Source: Caulobacteraceae bacterium (GTDB taxonomy: Bacteria; Pseudomonadota; Alphaproteobacteria; Caulobacterales; Caulobacteraceae). From it: DNA of 64,000 nucleotides. Location: the NCBI GenBank assembly GCA_947475735.1, contig CANJLQ010000002.1, positions 186,001 through 250,000 on the forward strand, read 5' to 3'. A program made the position numbers and the translations under genes. Below the pieces are notes generated by a model. The model searched no databases and was not told where the DNA came from. It saw only the letters and a list, made by a program, of their open reading frames with translations. Below are positions 20,819 to 36,709 of the stretch, piece after piece; the stretch's first letter is position 1; each line of letters begins with the position of its first letter.

Positions 20819-20844
<26 letters not shown>
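19285..20844 (+). CDS. bchB: Light-independent protochlorophyllide reductase subunit B
   Basis: [49 protein letters not shown]. Confidence 0.97.
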
Positions 20845-26215
<5,371 letters not shown>

Positions 26216-26222
<7 letters not shown>

Positions 26223-27697
26223 ACGCGCTGCTTCTGCAAAGGGCGGCCGAGCGGGCCGCGATCAAGGCGGACCCCGATTACAACCGGGCCCAGTGGGCGC
26301 GGCTGATCTCGGCCTGCCTGCCCTTTGCCGATGCAGCGACCACCGAGCTTCCCCTCCACCGCCTGCTGCGGCTGTCGCTGTTTCAGGTCTCGGTCGGCAT
26401 GACGACCGTGCTCCTGACCGGCACCCTGAACCGCGTCCTGATCGTTGAGCTGAATGTGCCGGCGGTCCTGGTCGCCGCCATGGTCGCCATCCCCTTCCTG
26501 TTCGCGCCCTTGCGCGCCCTGATCGGCCACCGGTCCGACACCCATCGCTCGCATCTGGGCTGGCGCCGTGGCCCCTATATCTGGTTCGGTTCGCTTCTGC
26601 AGTTCGGCGGCCTGGCCATCATGCCCTTCGCCCTGTTGATCAGCGGTGGCCACGGCACGGGGGCCGAGTGGATCGGCCATCTGGCGGCCGTCATCGCCTT
26701 CCTGCTGGTCGGCGCCGGCATCCACACCACCCAGACCGCCGGTCTGGCCCTGGCCAACGATCTGGCACCCGAGCACGCCCGGCCCCGCGTGGTCGCCCTG
26801 CTCTATGTCATGCTGCTGGTCGGCATGCTGATCTCGGGCATACTGATGGGCCTGATCCTCGCCGACTTCCAGGAAGTGAAACTGGTCGGCGTGGTTCAGG
26901 GCGCGGCCGTCCTGGCCATCATCCTGAACATGACGGCCCTGTGGAAACAGGAAGCGCAGGACCTGGCCCTGACCGCCAAGGACAAGCCCCGCCCCGCGTT
27001 CAAGGCCGCATGGGCCGAGTTCGCCGCCGGTGGCCGCGCCAGCCGCCTGCTGGTCGCCACGGGCCTGGGGGCCGCCGCCTTCTCGATGCAGGACGTGCTG
27101 CTGGAGCCTTATGGCGGAGAGATCCTGAGCCTGTCCGTAGGCCAGACGACCGGCCTGACCGCCCTGTGGGCCGCCGGCACCCTGACCGGTCTGGCGCTCG
27201 CCGCCCGCCAGTTGAACCGAGGCGCCGAGCCGCACCGCATGGCCGGCTTCGGCCTGACCTGGGGCATCCTCGCTTTCGTCGCCGTGATCTGCGGCGGGGC
27301 CTTCTCGCTGGCGTCTGTCTTCTGCGCCGGCGTTTTCCTCATCGGTCTGGGCGGCGGCATGTTCTCGGTCGGCACCTTGACCAGCGCCATGGCGCTGGCC
27401 CGCGAGGGCAAGTCCGGCATCGCGCTGGGTGCCTGGGGCGCGGTTCAGGCCACGGCCGTCGGCCTCGCCATCTTCGTGGGCGGGGGCCTGCGCGACGTGG
27501 TCTCCCACCTGGCCGAGGCCGGGATGCTGGGGGCCGCCATGACCACGCCGGCGACGGGCTACCTCGTCGTCTACCACCTGGAGATCGGCCTCCTGTTCGC
27601 CGCTTTGGCCGCCATCGGGCCGCTCGCCCGCTACGCGCCCGCCGCTTCGCAAGTGCCTTCCACCCAACGGTTCGGCCTCGCCGATCTGCCCGCCTGA
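26216..27697 (+). CDS. lhaA: LhaA, light-harvesting complex assembly (PucC/BCD family MFS)
   Basis: LSLFQVSVGMTTVLLTGTLNRVLIVELNVPAVLVAAMVAIPFLFAPLRALIGHRSDTHRSHLGWRRGPYIWFG; between bchM and puhA. Confidence 0.93.
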
Positions 27698-27721
27698 TCC
27701 TGGTTCGCAAAGGAGCCTGAC

Positions 27722-28498
27722 ATGGAAAACAGTCCCTATCTCTTCGGTGACTTCGACGTCGCCGAACTCTGCCTCATCACCTTCTTCCTCTTCTTCGCGG
27801 GGTTGGTGATCTATCTGCGCCGGGAGGATCGCCGCGAGGGCTATCCGCTGGAGGACGACGTCTCCGGCCGTCACGAACCGCTGGGCGGCCTGCTGTTCAC
27901 GGCCAAGCCCAAGACCTTCCTTCTGCCCCACGGCCACGGCACTCGCGTCCTGCCGCGCGCCGACAACCGCGACACCCGTCAGCTGGCCGCGCGTCGCAGC
28001 GCCCCGACCGACGGCTCGCCGCTGGAGCCCACCGGCAACCCGCTGCTGGACGGCGTCGGACCGGGTGGATACGCCGAGCGTCCGAACTACGCAGATCAGA
28101 CGATCGACGGTCTGCCGCGGATCGTGCCGATGCGCGTCGCCTCTGACTTCCACGTCGCGCCCCAGGACACCGATCCGCGCGGCCTGGCGGTTCTCGGCTG
28201 CGACGGCCTGAAGGGCGGAGAGGTCTCCGACATCTGGGTCGACCGCTCCGAACAGCTGATCCGCTACCTCGAGGTCGCGGTCGGCGCCAAGAAGGTGCTG
28301 CTGCCCATGCAGATGTGCATCGTCGACGGCGGAGCCCGGGCCGTGAAGGTTCGCGCCATTACCTCGGCCCAGTTCGCCGATGTCCCCGTCACGGCCAGCC
28401 CCGACCAGATCACCCTGCTCGAGGAAGAGAAGATCGTCGGCTACTACGGCGGCGGTCACCTCTATGCGACGCGCGACCGCCAGGAGCCCTGGCTGTGA
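27722..28498 (+). CDS. puhA: Photosynthetic reaction center subunit H
   Basis: FFLFFAGLVIYLRREDRREGYPLEDD...IVPMRVASDFHVAPQDTDPRGLAVLG. Confidence 0.97.
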   Translation: MENSPYLFGDFDVAELCLITFFLFFAGLVIYLRREDRREGYPLEDDVSGRHEPLGGLLFTAKPKTFLLPHGHGTRVLPRADNRDTRQLAARRSAPTDGSPLEPTGNPLLDGVGPGGYAERPNYADQTIDGLPRIVPMRVASDFHVAPQDTDPRGLAVLGCDGLKGGEVSDIWVDRSEQLIRYLEVAVGAKKVLLPMQMCIVDGGARAVKVRAITSAQFADVPVTASPDQITLLEEEKIVGYYGGGHLYATRDRQEPWL

Positions 28499-29199
28499 GC
28501 GCGCCCCTGACCAAGTCCGCCGCGATCGGACAGGAACACGACGGCGAACCCGTCCGCGGCCTGCCCGGCCACCTGCCCGAGGGCGAGCACATCCTGTGGC
28601 GGGGGGCCCCCGACTGGAAGGTCCTGGCCCGGACGTCGATGCGGGCCCACTGGGTCGCCATCTACTTCGGCGCCCTGGCGACCTGGAACGCCGGCAACGC
28701 CCTGACGCAGGGAGCGGGCCTCGGCTCAGCCCTGACCTCGGCGGCTTGGACGCTCGCGGCCGGGTCGATCGCGGTCGGCCTGCTGGTCGGCTATGCCGTC
28801 CTGGTGGCCCGGACCACGGTCTATACGATGACCAACAAGCGGTTCGTGCTGCGGCACGGGGTGGCCCTGTCGAAATGCTTCAACATCCCCTATCGCAGCG
28901 TCGCGACGGCGGGTCTGAAGCTGGACGGCAAGGGCTTCGGCGACATCCCCATGGGCCTCGCCGATGGGGCGCGCATCGCCTACCCGCACCTGTGGCCGCA
29001 CGTCCGTCCGCTGACCATCATGAACCCCCAGCCGATGATGCGGGCCCTGCCCGACGCCGCCTCGGTCGCCGAGCGCCTCAGCCTGCAACTGCAGCTGGCC
29101 GCCTCCGCCGCCGATAAGCCCTTCGTCGCCGAGCCGGTCCGTGCCAGCGTGCGTCCGGAGCGTCAGGCTCCGTCCGGCGGACAGCCCGCCACCGCCTGA
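28495..29199 (+). CDS. puhB: Photosynthetic complex assembly protein PuhB (PH-like domain)
   Basis: LPGHLPEGEHILWRGAPDWKVLARTSMRAHWVAIYFGAL; GTGA overlap with puhA. Confidence 0.92.
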   Translation: MSAPLTKSAAIGQEHDGEPVRGLPGHLPEGEHILWRGAPDWKVLARTSMRAHWVAIYFGALATWNAGNALTQGAGLGSALTSAAWTLAAGSIAVGLLVGYAVLVARTTVYTMTNKRFVLRHGVALSKCFNIPYRSVATAGLKLDGKGFGDIPMGLADGARIAYPHLWPHVRPLTIMNPQPMMRALPDAASVAERLSLQLQLAASAADKPFVAEPVRASVRPERQAPSGGQPATA

Positions 29200-29224
29200 A
29201 CCGACTGAGAAAAAGGAACCCGAC

Positions 29225-29683
29225 GTGTCCAACCTCGACGAACATCCCTTCCCCAAGGCCCCGCTGATCGCCGCCATCTTCGTGGTCGGTCTGACGGTGG
29301 TCGGGGTCGGGGCGACACGGATGGGTCTGATCAGCCCGGGCGCGGTGGAGGCTCCGGCCGCCACCCCGGTCGCCACGGCGGACATGCGGTTCGCCGACAT
29401 GGACGACGGCGGCGTGCGCGTCTCGGTCGTCGATGACGGCGAGCGGATCATTCCGCCCGCGACCGGCGGCTTCGTCCGCGGCGTCCTGCGCGGCCTGGTG
29501 CGCGACCGCAAGGCCCAGGGCCTGGGCCCCGAACAGCCCTTCCGCGTGACCGAATGGTCTGACGGCAAGGTCACGATCGAGGACACGGCGACCGGTCGCG
29601 TCCTCAAGCTGGACGCCTTCGGCCCCACCAACCGCCAGGCCTTCGTCGACCTGATGAAAGCGCCTTCGGAGACCGTGGCATGA
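29225..29683 (+). CDS. puhC: Photosynthetic complex assembly protein PuhC
   Basis: N-terminal TM then [46 protein letters not shown]. Confidence 0.88.
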   Translation: MSNLDEHPFPKAPLIAAIFVVGLTVVGVGATRMGLISPGAVEAPAATPVATADMRFADMDDGGVRVSVVDDGERIIPPATGGFVRGVLRGLVRDRKAQGLGPEQPFRVTEWSDGKVTIEDTATGRVLKLDAFGPTNRQAFVDLMKAPSETVA

Positions 29684-29964
29684 GCCGACAGTTCCAGACC
29701 GGCTGCACGATCGAGGTCGAGCATTCCGACGAAAGCCTGCATGCCCACGTCGCCCTGGACGGCGAACCCGCCATGCGCCCGGGCGACGCCATCCAGGTGC
29801 ACGGCGATCCCATCCACGTCGCCTTCGGCGAGCGCCGCACCTTTCGCCGCACGGCGACCGTGACCCGCGCCAACTGGCTCGAGCGCACCTGGACGCGCCT
29901 CACCGCCGGCCTCGAATTCGGCGAACTCTACGACGTCAGCTTCACGCCCCGGAGGACCCTGTGA
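29680..29964 (+). CDS. Conserved small protein of the puhC-acsF interval (94 aa, unknown function)
   Basis: [51 protein letters not shown]...; 4-nt overlaps with both puhC and acsF. Confidence 0.8.
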   Translation: MSRQFQTGCTIEVEHSDESLHAHVALDGEPAMRPGDAIQVHGDPIHVAFGERRTFRRTATVTRANWLERTWTRLTAGLEFGELYDVSFTPRRTL

Positions 29965-31082
29965 CCGCCCTTCCGCTCGACGACTATCAGGAAACCCCGC
30001 AGCTGGTGGCGCTGCGCCGCGACGCCGCGCGCCAGTCGGTCCGCTCGGTCGAATCGACCAAGATGGCGACCGAGGACACGGTGCTGTCCCCCCGGTTCTA
30101 CACCACCGACTTCGCCGCCATGGACCGCATCGACGTGTCCCCGGTGCGGGCCCAGTGGGACGCCCTGATGGCCGAGTTCGCGGCCGACACCAACCGCGAC
30201 CACTTCAAGCGCGACGCCGCCTTCGAGGGCGTGATCGAGAGCCTGCCCGAGGACCTGAGGAAGGAGTTCATCGACTTCCTGGTGTCGTCCCTGACCTCGG
30301 AATTCTCGGGCTGCGTCCTGTACGCCGAGATCGCCAAGCGGGTTCAGAACCCCGACATCCGCGCCCTGTTCAAGTACATGAGCCGCGACGAGGCCCGCCA
30401 CGCCGGCTTCATCAACGACACCCTGAAGGACGCCAACATCGGCGTGGATCTGGGCTTCCTGACCAAGGTCAAGAAGTACACCCACTTCAAGCCCAAGTTC
30501 ATCTTCTACGCCGTCTATCTGTCGGAGAAGATCGGCTACGCCCGCTACATCGCCATCCACCGGCACCTGCAGCAGAACCCCGAGAAGCGGTTCCACCCGA
30601 TCTTCAAATGGTTCGAACGGTGGTGCAACGACGAGTTCAAGCACGGCGAGGCCTTCGCCCTGATCATGCGCAATGACCCCAAGCTGCTGAGCGGCGGCAA
30701 TGTCTGGTGGATCCGCTTCTTCCTGCTCAGCGTCTACGCCACCATGTACGTCCGCGACCACATGCGGCCGGCCTTCCACAAGGCGCTGGGCGTCGACATC
30801 ACCGACTATGACTACGAGGTCTTCCGCATCACCTCGGAGATCTCCAAGCAGGTCTATCCCGTCACCCTGCGCTCCGACGATCCGAAGTTCCGGGCCGGCA
30901 TGGAGACGCTGCGCCGGACCTCGGACGCCATCGGCGCGGCCAAGGCCAAGGGCGGCCTGATGTCGGGCCTCCAACGCCTCGGCCTGACGCTGAAGGCGGG
31001 CGTGACCTTCCTGGGTCTGTACCTGCTGCCGGTCGACAAACACCCCCTGCCCGCCGACGTGCGCATGGAGCCGCGCTGGTAG
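29961..31082 (+). CDS. acsF: Aerobic Mg-protoporphyrin IX monomethyl ester oxidative cyclase
   Basis: Diiron ferritin-like motifs [14 protein letters not shown]...[22 protein letters not shown]. Confidence 0.96.
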   Translation: MTALPLDDYQETPQLVALRRDAARQSVRSVESTKMATEDTVLSPRFYTTDFAAMDRIDVSPVRAQWDALMAEFAADTNRDHFKRDAAFEGVIESLPEDLRKEFIDFLVSSLTSEFSGCVLYAEIAKRVQNPDIRALFKYMSRDEARHAGFINDTLKDANIGVDLGFLTKVKKYTHFKPKFIFYAVYLSEKIGYARYIAIHRHLQQNPEKRFHPIFKWFERWCNDEFKHGEAFALIMRNDPKLLSGGNVWWIRFFLLSVYATMYVRDHMRPAFHKALGVDITDYDYEVFRITSEISKQVYPVTLRSDDPKFRAGMETLRRTSDAIGAAKAKGGLMSGLQRLGLTLKAGVTFLGLYLLPVDKHPLPADVRMEPRW

Positions 31083-31084
31083 TC

Positions 31085-31897
31085 ATGGTCGTCGCCCAGC
31101 CCGTCATCGTCGCGGCCGTGCTGTGGTGGATCTCCACCGGCGCGATCCTGTGGCTGGTGCGTCGCAACGCCTCCACCTTCGGCGCCTCGCTGGCGCTGGG
31201 CGGAGTGGCGGCAGCGGCGGCGGTCGGGGGCCTGTGGCTGTCGGCGGACGACGCCTCGGCCAACGGGGCCTATGTCGCCTTCGGCTGCGCCCTTGCCGTC
31301 TGGGGCTGGCACGAGATGGGCTTTCTGATGGGCAAGCTGACAGGCCCGCGCCGAACCCCCTGCCCGGCCGACGCCACCGGCTGGCGGCGCTTCGCCGTCT
31401 CGGCCGAGACGGTGATCCACCACGAGATCGCCCTGGCCCTGACCGCCGTCCTGTTCGTCGCCCTGACCTGGGGTCAGCCGAACCAGACGGGCACCCTGAC
31501 CTTCCTGCTGCTGTTCGGCATGCGGTTGTCGACCAAGCTGAACATCTTCCTGGGCGTGCCCAATCCGCCCGCCGACCTGTTGCCGCGCGGTCTGTCCTAT
31601 CTGGGCAGCTATTTCCGCCGCGCCCGGTTCAACGCCCTGTTCCCCGTCTCACTCGCCGCCTCGATCGTCGTGACGATCCTGCTGGCCGAGGCGGCCTTGA
31701 CCAGCACGGGCGGCGAGCGGACCGGCTATATCCTGATGCTGTCGCTGGCGGCGCTCGGCCTGCTTGAGCACGGCTTCCTCATGCTGCCCAAGTCGCACGC
31801 CCGCGCGCCCGAGAGCGCCCTGTGGGCCTGGGCGCTCGGGCCCGAAACCAAACCCAACCACGTCGCCCTCGCCACAAGCGGAGAGGGTGACCGATGA
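31085..31897 (+). CDS. puhE: Photosynthetic complex assembly protein PuhE (DUF3623)
   Basis: Multi-[24 protein letters not shown]...[11 protein letters not shown]...[20 protein letters not shown]. Confidence 0.92.
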   Translation: MVVAQPVIVAAVLWWISTGAILWLVRRNASTFGASLALGGVAAAAAVGGLWLSADDASANGAYVAFGCALAVWGWHEMGFLMGKLTGPRRTPCPADATGWRRFAVSAETVIHHEIALALTAVLFVALTWGQPNQTGTLTFLLLFGMRLSTKLNIFLGVPNPPADLLPRGLSYLGSYFRRARFNALFPVSLAASIVVTILLAEAALTSTGGERTGYILMLSLAALGLLEHGFLMLPKSHARAPESALWAWALGPETKPNHVALATSGEGDR

Positions 31898-31926
31898 CAA
31901 GAACCATGACCGGGGGAAAAGCCGCC

Positions 31927-33144
31927 ATGAACTACGAGACCTTCTTCAAGGCGGAACTGGATGGCCTGCGTGATGCCGGCAACTACCGCGTCTTCGCCGA
32001 CATCGAGCGCAAGCGCGGCAGCTTTCCCAAGGCCACCAAGCACGGCGACGGACCCGATGAGGTCACCGTCTGGTGCTCCAACGACTATCTCGGCATGGGC
32101 CAGTCGGCCCACGTCCTGAAGGCCATGCACGAGGCGCTGGACAGCTGCGGCGCGGGCGCCGGCGGCACGCGCAACATCTCGGGCACCAACCACCATCACG
32201 TCCTGCTGGAACGCGAGCTGGCCGACCTGCACAACAAGGAAGCGGCCCTGCTGTTCACCAGCGGCTACGTCTCCAACTGGGCGGCCCTGGGCACCCTGGC
32301 GGCGCGCCTGCCCAACTGCGTGGTCCTCTCGGACGCCTGCAACCACGCCTCCATGATCGAGGGCATCCGCCACAGCCGCGCCGAACGCCAGATCTTCCGC
32401 CACAACGATCCGGAGCATCTGGATCGCCTGCTGTCCGCCATCGACCCCGAGCGGCCCAAGCTGGTGGCGTTCGAGAGCGTCTATTCGATGGACGGCGACA
32501 TCGGCCCGATCCGCGAGATCATCGAAGTCTCCGAGAAACACGGCGCCATGACCTATCTGGACGAGGTCCACGGCGTGGGCCTGTACGGCGAACGCGGCGG
32601 CGGCGTCGCCGAGCGCGAAGGCCTGATGGACCGGATCACGGTCATCGAGGGCACCCTGGGCAAGGCGTTCGGCGTCATGGGCGGATACATCGCCGCGTCC
32701 TCGGCCCTGTGCGACTTCGTCCGCAGCTTCGCCTCGGGCTTCATCTTCACCACGGCCCTGCCGCCGGCCGTCGCCGCGGGTGCCTGCGCCAGCGTCAAGC
32801 ACCTGAAGGCTTCCGAGATGGAACGCGCCCGGCACCAGGACCGGGTGGCGCGCGTCCGCTGGCGCCTGGACATGGCGGGCATCCCCCACCTGCCGAACGA
32901 CAGCCACATCATCCCGGTGATGGTCGGCGACCCCAAGAAGTGCAAGATGATCTCGGACTGGCTGATGGAAAACCACGGCATCTATGTCCAGCCGATCAAC
33001 TATCCGACCGTGCCTCAGGGCACCGAGCGGCTGCGGATCACCCCCTCGCCGGTCCACTCCGACGAGGACATCGACCGCCTGATCGACGCCCTGTCCGAGA
33101 TCTGGGGCCACTGCGCGTTGGCCCGGACCGCCGTCGCGGCCTGA
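31927..33144 (+). CDS. hemA: 5-aminolevulinate synthase
   Basis: [44 protein letters not shown]. Confidence 0.96.
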   Translation: MNYETFFKAELDGLRDAGNYRVFADIERKRGSFPKATKHGDGPDEVTVWCSNDYLGMGQSAHVLKAMHEALDSCGAGAGGTRNISGTNHHHVLLERELADLHNKEAALLFTSGYVSNWAALGTLAARLPNCVVLSDACNHASMIEGIRHSRAERQIFRHNDPEHLDRLLSAIDPERPKLVAFESVYSMDGDIGPIREIIEVSEKHGAMTYLDEVHGVGLYGERGGGVAEREGLMDRITVIEGTLGKAFGVMGGYIAASSALCDFVRSFASGFIFTTALPPAVAAGACASVKHLKASEMERARHQDRVARVRWRLDMAGIPHLPNDSHIIPVMVGDPKKCKMISDWLMENHGIYVQPINYPTVPQGTERLRITPSPVHSDEDIDRLIDALSEIWGHCALARTAVAA

Positions 33145-33178
33145 CGACCCTCATGAGCGTCGCGTACCGGACGGCGGC

Positions 33179-34138
33179 ATGAAAACCGTCGTCCTGATCG
33201 GCCTGCTGGTTCCAGGGATCGCCCTCGTCGGCGCCGCCCTGTGGCTTTGGACGCCGGACAAGCCACGCGCGGAGCTGCAGGCCGCCTATCTGGCCGCTCC
33301 CGCCGATCTGGTGACCGTCTCGGGCGCCACCCTGCACGTCCGCGACACCGGTCCGCGCGAGGCACCCGCCGTCATCCTGCTGCACGGCTTCGGGGCCAGC
33401 CTGCATACGTGGGAGCCCTGGGCGGCCGAGCTCGACGACGATTTCCGTGTCATCCGCCTGGACCTGCCGGGGGCCGGTCTGTCCCCGCCCGACCCGGCCG
33501 GCGATTACACCGACGACCGCGTCATCGGCCTGCTGCTGGCCCTGATGGACCAGAGGGGCATCGACCGCGCGGCCCTGGTCGGCAACTCCGTCGGTGGACG
33601 CATCGCCTGGACCCTCGCCGCCCGCCATCCCGAGCGGGTGACCCGGCTGGTGCTGATCTCGCCAGACGGCTTCGCCAGCCCGGGCTTCGAATACGGGAAG
33701 CCGCCGGAGGTCCCGGCCATCATGGGGCTGATGCGCTACACCCTGCCGCGCGGCATGCTTCGGGACAACATCGCCGTCGGCTATGCCGACCCGGCGGCGC
33801 TGTCAGACGGGGCCGTCACCCGCTACCGCGACCTGATGCTGGCCCCCGGCGCGCGCAAGGCCATGCTGGACCGGATGAAGCAGACGGTCCTGACCGATCC
33901 CGTCCCCCTGCTTAACCGGATCACCGCCCCCGTCCTGCTGGTCTGGGGCGAGCGGGACGCCATGATCCCCTTCGCAAACGCCCGGGACTATCAAGGCGCG
34001 CTGGCGGACGTCCGCCTCGTGTCCTTCCCCGACCTCGGCCACCTGCCGCACGAGGAAGCCCCCGCACGATCCCTGCCCCCAGTCCGCGCCTTCCTGAGCG
34101 AAGGCCGGCCCACCCCGGACGCGATCACCCAACCGTGA
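33179..34138 (+). CDS. Alpha/beta hydrolase
   Basis: VILLHGFGASLHTWEPW; nucleophile elbow GNSVGG. Confidence 0.88.
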   Translation: MKTVVLIGLLVPGIALVGAALWLWTPDKPRAELQAAYLAAPADLVTVSGATLHVRDTGPREAPAVILLHGFGASLHTWEPWAAELDDDFRVIRLDLPGAGLSPPDPAGDYTDDRVIGLLLALMDQRGIDRAALVGNSVGGRIAWTLAARHPERVTRLVLISPDGFASPGFEYGKPPEVPAIMGLMRYTLPRGMLRDNIAVGYADPAALSDGAVTRYRDLMLAPGARKAMLDRMKQTVLTDPVPLLNRITAPVLLVWGERDAMIPFANARDYQGALADVRLVSFPDLGHLPHEEAPARSLPPVRAFLSEGRPTPDAITQP

Positions 34139-34252
34139 GAAGGCTCCGGTAGCCGGGGCGGCATGCCGGGCTTACCTTGGGTAACGAACCTGCACGCCCA
34201 CCGTATTCCGCTTCTGAGAATCCCGCCGCCGCTCACGCTCCCGGAGCCTGCC

Positions 34253-35035
34253 ATGTCCAGCATTCCCGTCGACCCGCGCCCCGCCGCCCCCGCCGTCCGC
34301 CGCATCTCGGGGGCCGACCTGGACTGGGCCTTGTCGGAAGGGTGGAAGGACTTCAACGCCAAGCGCGGCGATGTCCTGGTTCTGGCGGTGCTCTATCCGG
34401 TGCTCGGCCTGCTGGCGGCGGCCATCGCGCTGAACGACCGGCTCCTGCCCGTCTTCTTCCCCTTGGTCGCCGGACTGACGGTCATGGGGCCGGCGGTGGC
34501 GGCGGGCTTCTACGAGATCGCGCGCCGTCGTGATCTCGGCATCAGCTCCAGCTGGACGCATTTCTTCGATCCCCTTAACGGCCGCAGCCGGACGCCCCTG
34601 GTCATGCTGACCCTGATGTCGCTGGCCTTCTTCACCGCCTGGATCATCGCGGCCTGGGTGATCTATGAGGCGACGCTGGGACGGGTCGGGCCCATGACGA
34701 TCGCCGGCGGGTTCCAGCAGCTGTTCTCGACGCCCGAGGGTCTGGCCATGGTCGTCATCGGCAATGCCGTCGGTGCCGTCTTCGCCGTCCTGACCGTGTT
34801 CCTGACGCTAGTGTCCTTCCCCATGGTCGTGGACCGGCCGGTGGACGCCGGCACCGCCGTGGGCACCTCGGTGCGCGCCGTCTCGGCCAACCTGCCCACC
34901 GTCGCCTCCTGGGGCGTGCGCGTGGCGGTCCTGCTGATCCTCGGCTCCCTGCCGCTGTTTATGGGGCTGGCGGTGATCCTGCCGGTGCTGGGGTACGCCA
35001 CCTGGCATCTCTACACCCGCATGGTCGAGCGGTAG
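34253..35035 (+). CDS. DUF2189 family membrane protein
   Basis: Multi-TM; MVLALYP-like VLVLAVLYPVLGLLAAAIAL...LFPLVAGLTVMGPAVAAGFYEIARRRDLG. Confidence 0.8.
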   Translation: MSSIPVDPRPAAPAVRRISGADLDWALSEGWKDFNAKRGDVLVLAVLYPVLGLLAAAIALNDRLLPVFFPLVAGLTVMGPAVAAGFYEIARRRDLGISSSWTHFFDPLNGRSRTPLVMLTLMSLAFFTAWIIAAWVIYEATLGRVGPMTIAGGFQQLFSTPEGLAMVVIGNAVGAVFAVLTVFLTLVSFPMVVDRPVDAGTAVGTSVRAVSANLPTVASWGVRVAVLLILGSLPLFMGLAVILPVLGYATWHLYTRMVER

Positions 35036-35042
35036 CGCTCAA

Positions 35043-35134
35043 GCGCTCAAGCAGCGAGGCTCCGCGAGCCGGGCGTTAGCGCCCCAAGCCTGCGCTCAAG
35101 CAGCGAGGCTCCGCGAGCCGAGCGTTAGCGCCCC
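35043..35134. repeat. Tandem direct repeat (2 x 43 bp, period 49 bp) of a double-hairpin unit between convergent genes
   Basis: gcgctcaagcagcgaggctccgcgagccRgcgttagcgcccc at 35043-35085 and 35092-35134, one mismatch; hairpins GGCTC-CGC-GAGCC and GGGCG-TTAG-CGCCC. Confidence 0.85.
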
Positions 35135-35440
35135 TTAGATGGGCATCCGCATGATCTCTTGATACGCCGAGATCACCTGGTCGCGCACCGCGATCACCGT
35201 CTCCAGCGACGCCTCGGCGGCCGATACGGCGGTGACCACGTCTATCATCGAGCCCTGGCCCTGGACCGTCTGGGTCATCTGGGTCTCGGCCGCGCGCGTC
35301 GCCTGGGTCATGTCGCCCATGACGTTCTGCACCAGCTGCGAGAAGTCCGGTCCGCCGGCCTCGGCCACGGCCGCGCCGGCGGTCGCTCCACCAGTCCCCT
35401 GCGCCGCGGCATAGGCGCGGGCCGCCATCAACGGATTCAT
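35135..35440 (-). CDS. fliE: Flagellar hook-basal body complex protein FliE
   Basis: QTVQGQGSMIDVVTAVSAAEASLETVIAVRDQVISAYQEIMRMPI. Confidence 0.95.
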   Translation of the reverse strand: MNPLMAARAYAAAQGTGGATAGAAVAEAGGPDFSQLVQNVMGDMTQATRAAETQMTQTVQGQGSMIDVVTAVSAAEASLETVIAVRDQVISAYQEIMRMPI

Positions 35441-35453
35441 CTAGGGCTCTCCG

Positions 35454-35888
35454 TCAACGCTTCAGGATATCAAGGGTGCGGCTTTCCATCGACCGCGCCG
35501 TCTCGATGACGTTCAGATTGGCCTCATAGGCGCGTTGCGCCTCACGCATGTCCATCGCCTCGATCAGGGTGTCGACATTGGGCCGCAAGACATAACCGTC
35601 CGCGTCCGCCGCCGGATGCGAGGGATCGTAGTCGCGCCGGAACTCGCGCTGGTCAGGCCGCACCTCGGCCAGCGACACCCCCATCGCCCCGTCCAGCCTG
35701 CGCGCCTCGAACACCGGCACCTGGCGGCGATAGGGCTCTCCGCCCGCCGTGCGCGCCGTCGATTCGGCGTTGGCGATGTTCTCGGCGATGATGCGCATGC
35801 GCGACTGCTGGGCCGTGAGGGCCGAGGCCGCCACCTGCATGGCGCTGTTTCGCGGCGCGCCGCCACGTCCATTGATGGGATCAGGCAT
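35454..35888 (-). CDS. flgC: Flagellar basal-body rod protein FlgC
   Basis: MQVAASALTAQQSRMRIIAENIANAESTART...NVDTLIEAMDMREAQRAYEANLNVIETARSM. Confidence 0.96.
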   Translation of the reverse strand: MPDPINGRGGAPRNSAMQVAASALTAQQSRMRIIAENIANAESTARTAGGEPYRRQVPVFEARRLDGAMGVSLAEVRPDQREFRRDYDPSHPAADADGYVLRPNVDTLIEAMDMREAQRAYEANLNVIETARSMESRTLDILKR

Positions 35889-35899
35889 CGGTCAGCTCC

Positions 35900-36316
35900 T
35901 CAGCGGCCGGGCGGCTTGGCCGCCATGCGCAGCATGGACATCGACTTCTGGTACAGGCCGATGGCGGCGTCATAGGCCATGCGGCTCTCGGCCATCTTCA
36001 GCATCTGCTCCTCGACCACCACGGCATTGCCGTCCAGCGTGGTCTCCGAATCGGGCGACGCCTGGGAGGTGAAGCGCGCCACCGGGGCCCCGTTCGGCCC
36101 GCCCAACGGCATATGGCCCGGTCGGGTCTGCGCCATCCGCAGCCCCCCACCCTCGCGCATCGCGGCGGCGAAGTCGGTGGGCGTGGCCAGGTCGCGGCCG
36201 ACGTAGCCGGGCGTGTCGGAGTTGGCCACGTTCTGGGCGATCATCCGCTGACGCTCGTCCAGCCAGGACAGGCGGCCCTTGATCTGGCCCAGCAGCGGCA
36301 GGTCGGCGATGCCCAT
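35900..36316 (-). CDS. flgB: Flagellar basal-body rod protein FlgB
   Basis: RLSWLDERQRMIAQNVANSDTPGYVGRDL. Confidence 0.93.
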   Translation of the reverse strand: MGIADLPLLGQIKGRLSWLDERQRMIAQNVANSDTPGYVGRDLATPTDFAAAMREGGGLRMAQTRPGHMPLGGPNGAPVARFTSQASPDSETTLDGNAVVVEEQMLKMAESRMAYDAAIGLYQKSMSMLRMAAKPPGR

Positions 36317-36439
36317 CGGGATCGTCCTCAGTGGCGAATAGGCAGAAAATGCCTCGTGCGTGGTTAACGAGGCCTTATCTAAACGCGGCGTTAACCCTGA
36401 TCCTTAAGGCTCCGGTCAGTTTCGTCGGGCCTCAGCAGC

Positions 36440-36709
36440 ATGAACTTCCTCGATCTCGCCCGGGCGGTCTTCGGCCTGGCCTTCACCCTGGGCCTGATCG
36501 GCCTGGCCGCCTGGGCCGCCCGCCGCTATGCGCCCCAGCTTATGGCCCGCCTCAACGCCGAGCGCGGCGAACGGCGCATGAAGGTCGTCGAGACCCTTGT
36601 GCTGGACCCCGCCCGCCGCCTGGTCCTGGTCCAGATCGACGACGAGGAACGCCTGATCCTGCTTGGTGAGGGCAAGGAGCTGATCGAGCCCAAGGGGATG
36701 GGGAAGTGA
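36440..36709 (+). CDS. fliO: Flagellar biosynthetic protein FliO
   Basis: N-terminal TM then RMKVVETLVLDPARRLVLVQIDDEERLILLGEG. Confidence 0.85.
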   Translation: MNFLDLARAVFGLAFTLGLIGLAAWAARRYAPQLMARLNAERGERRMKVVETLVLDPARRLVLVQIDDEERLILLGEGKELIEPKGMGK

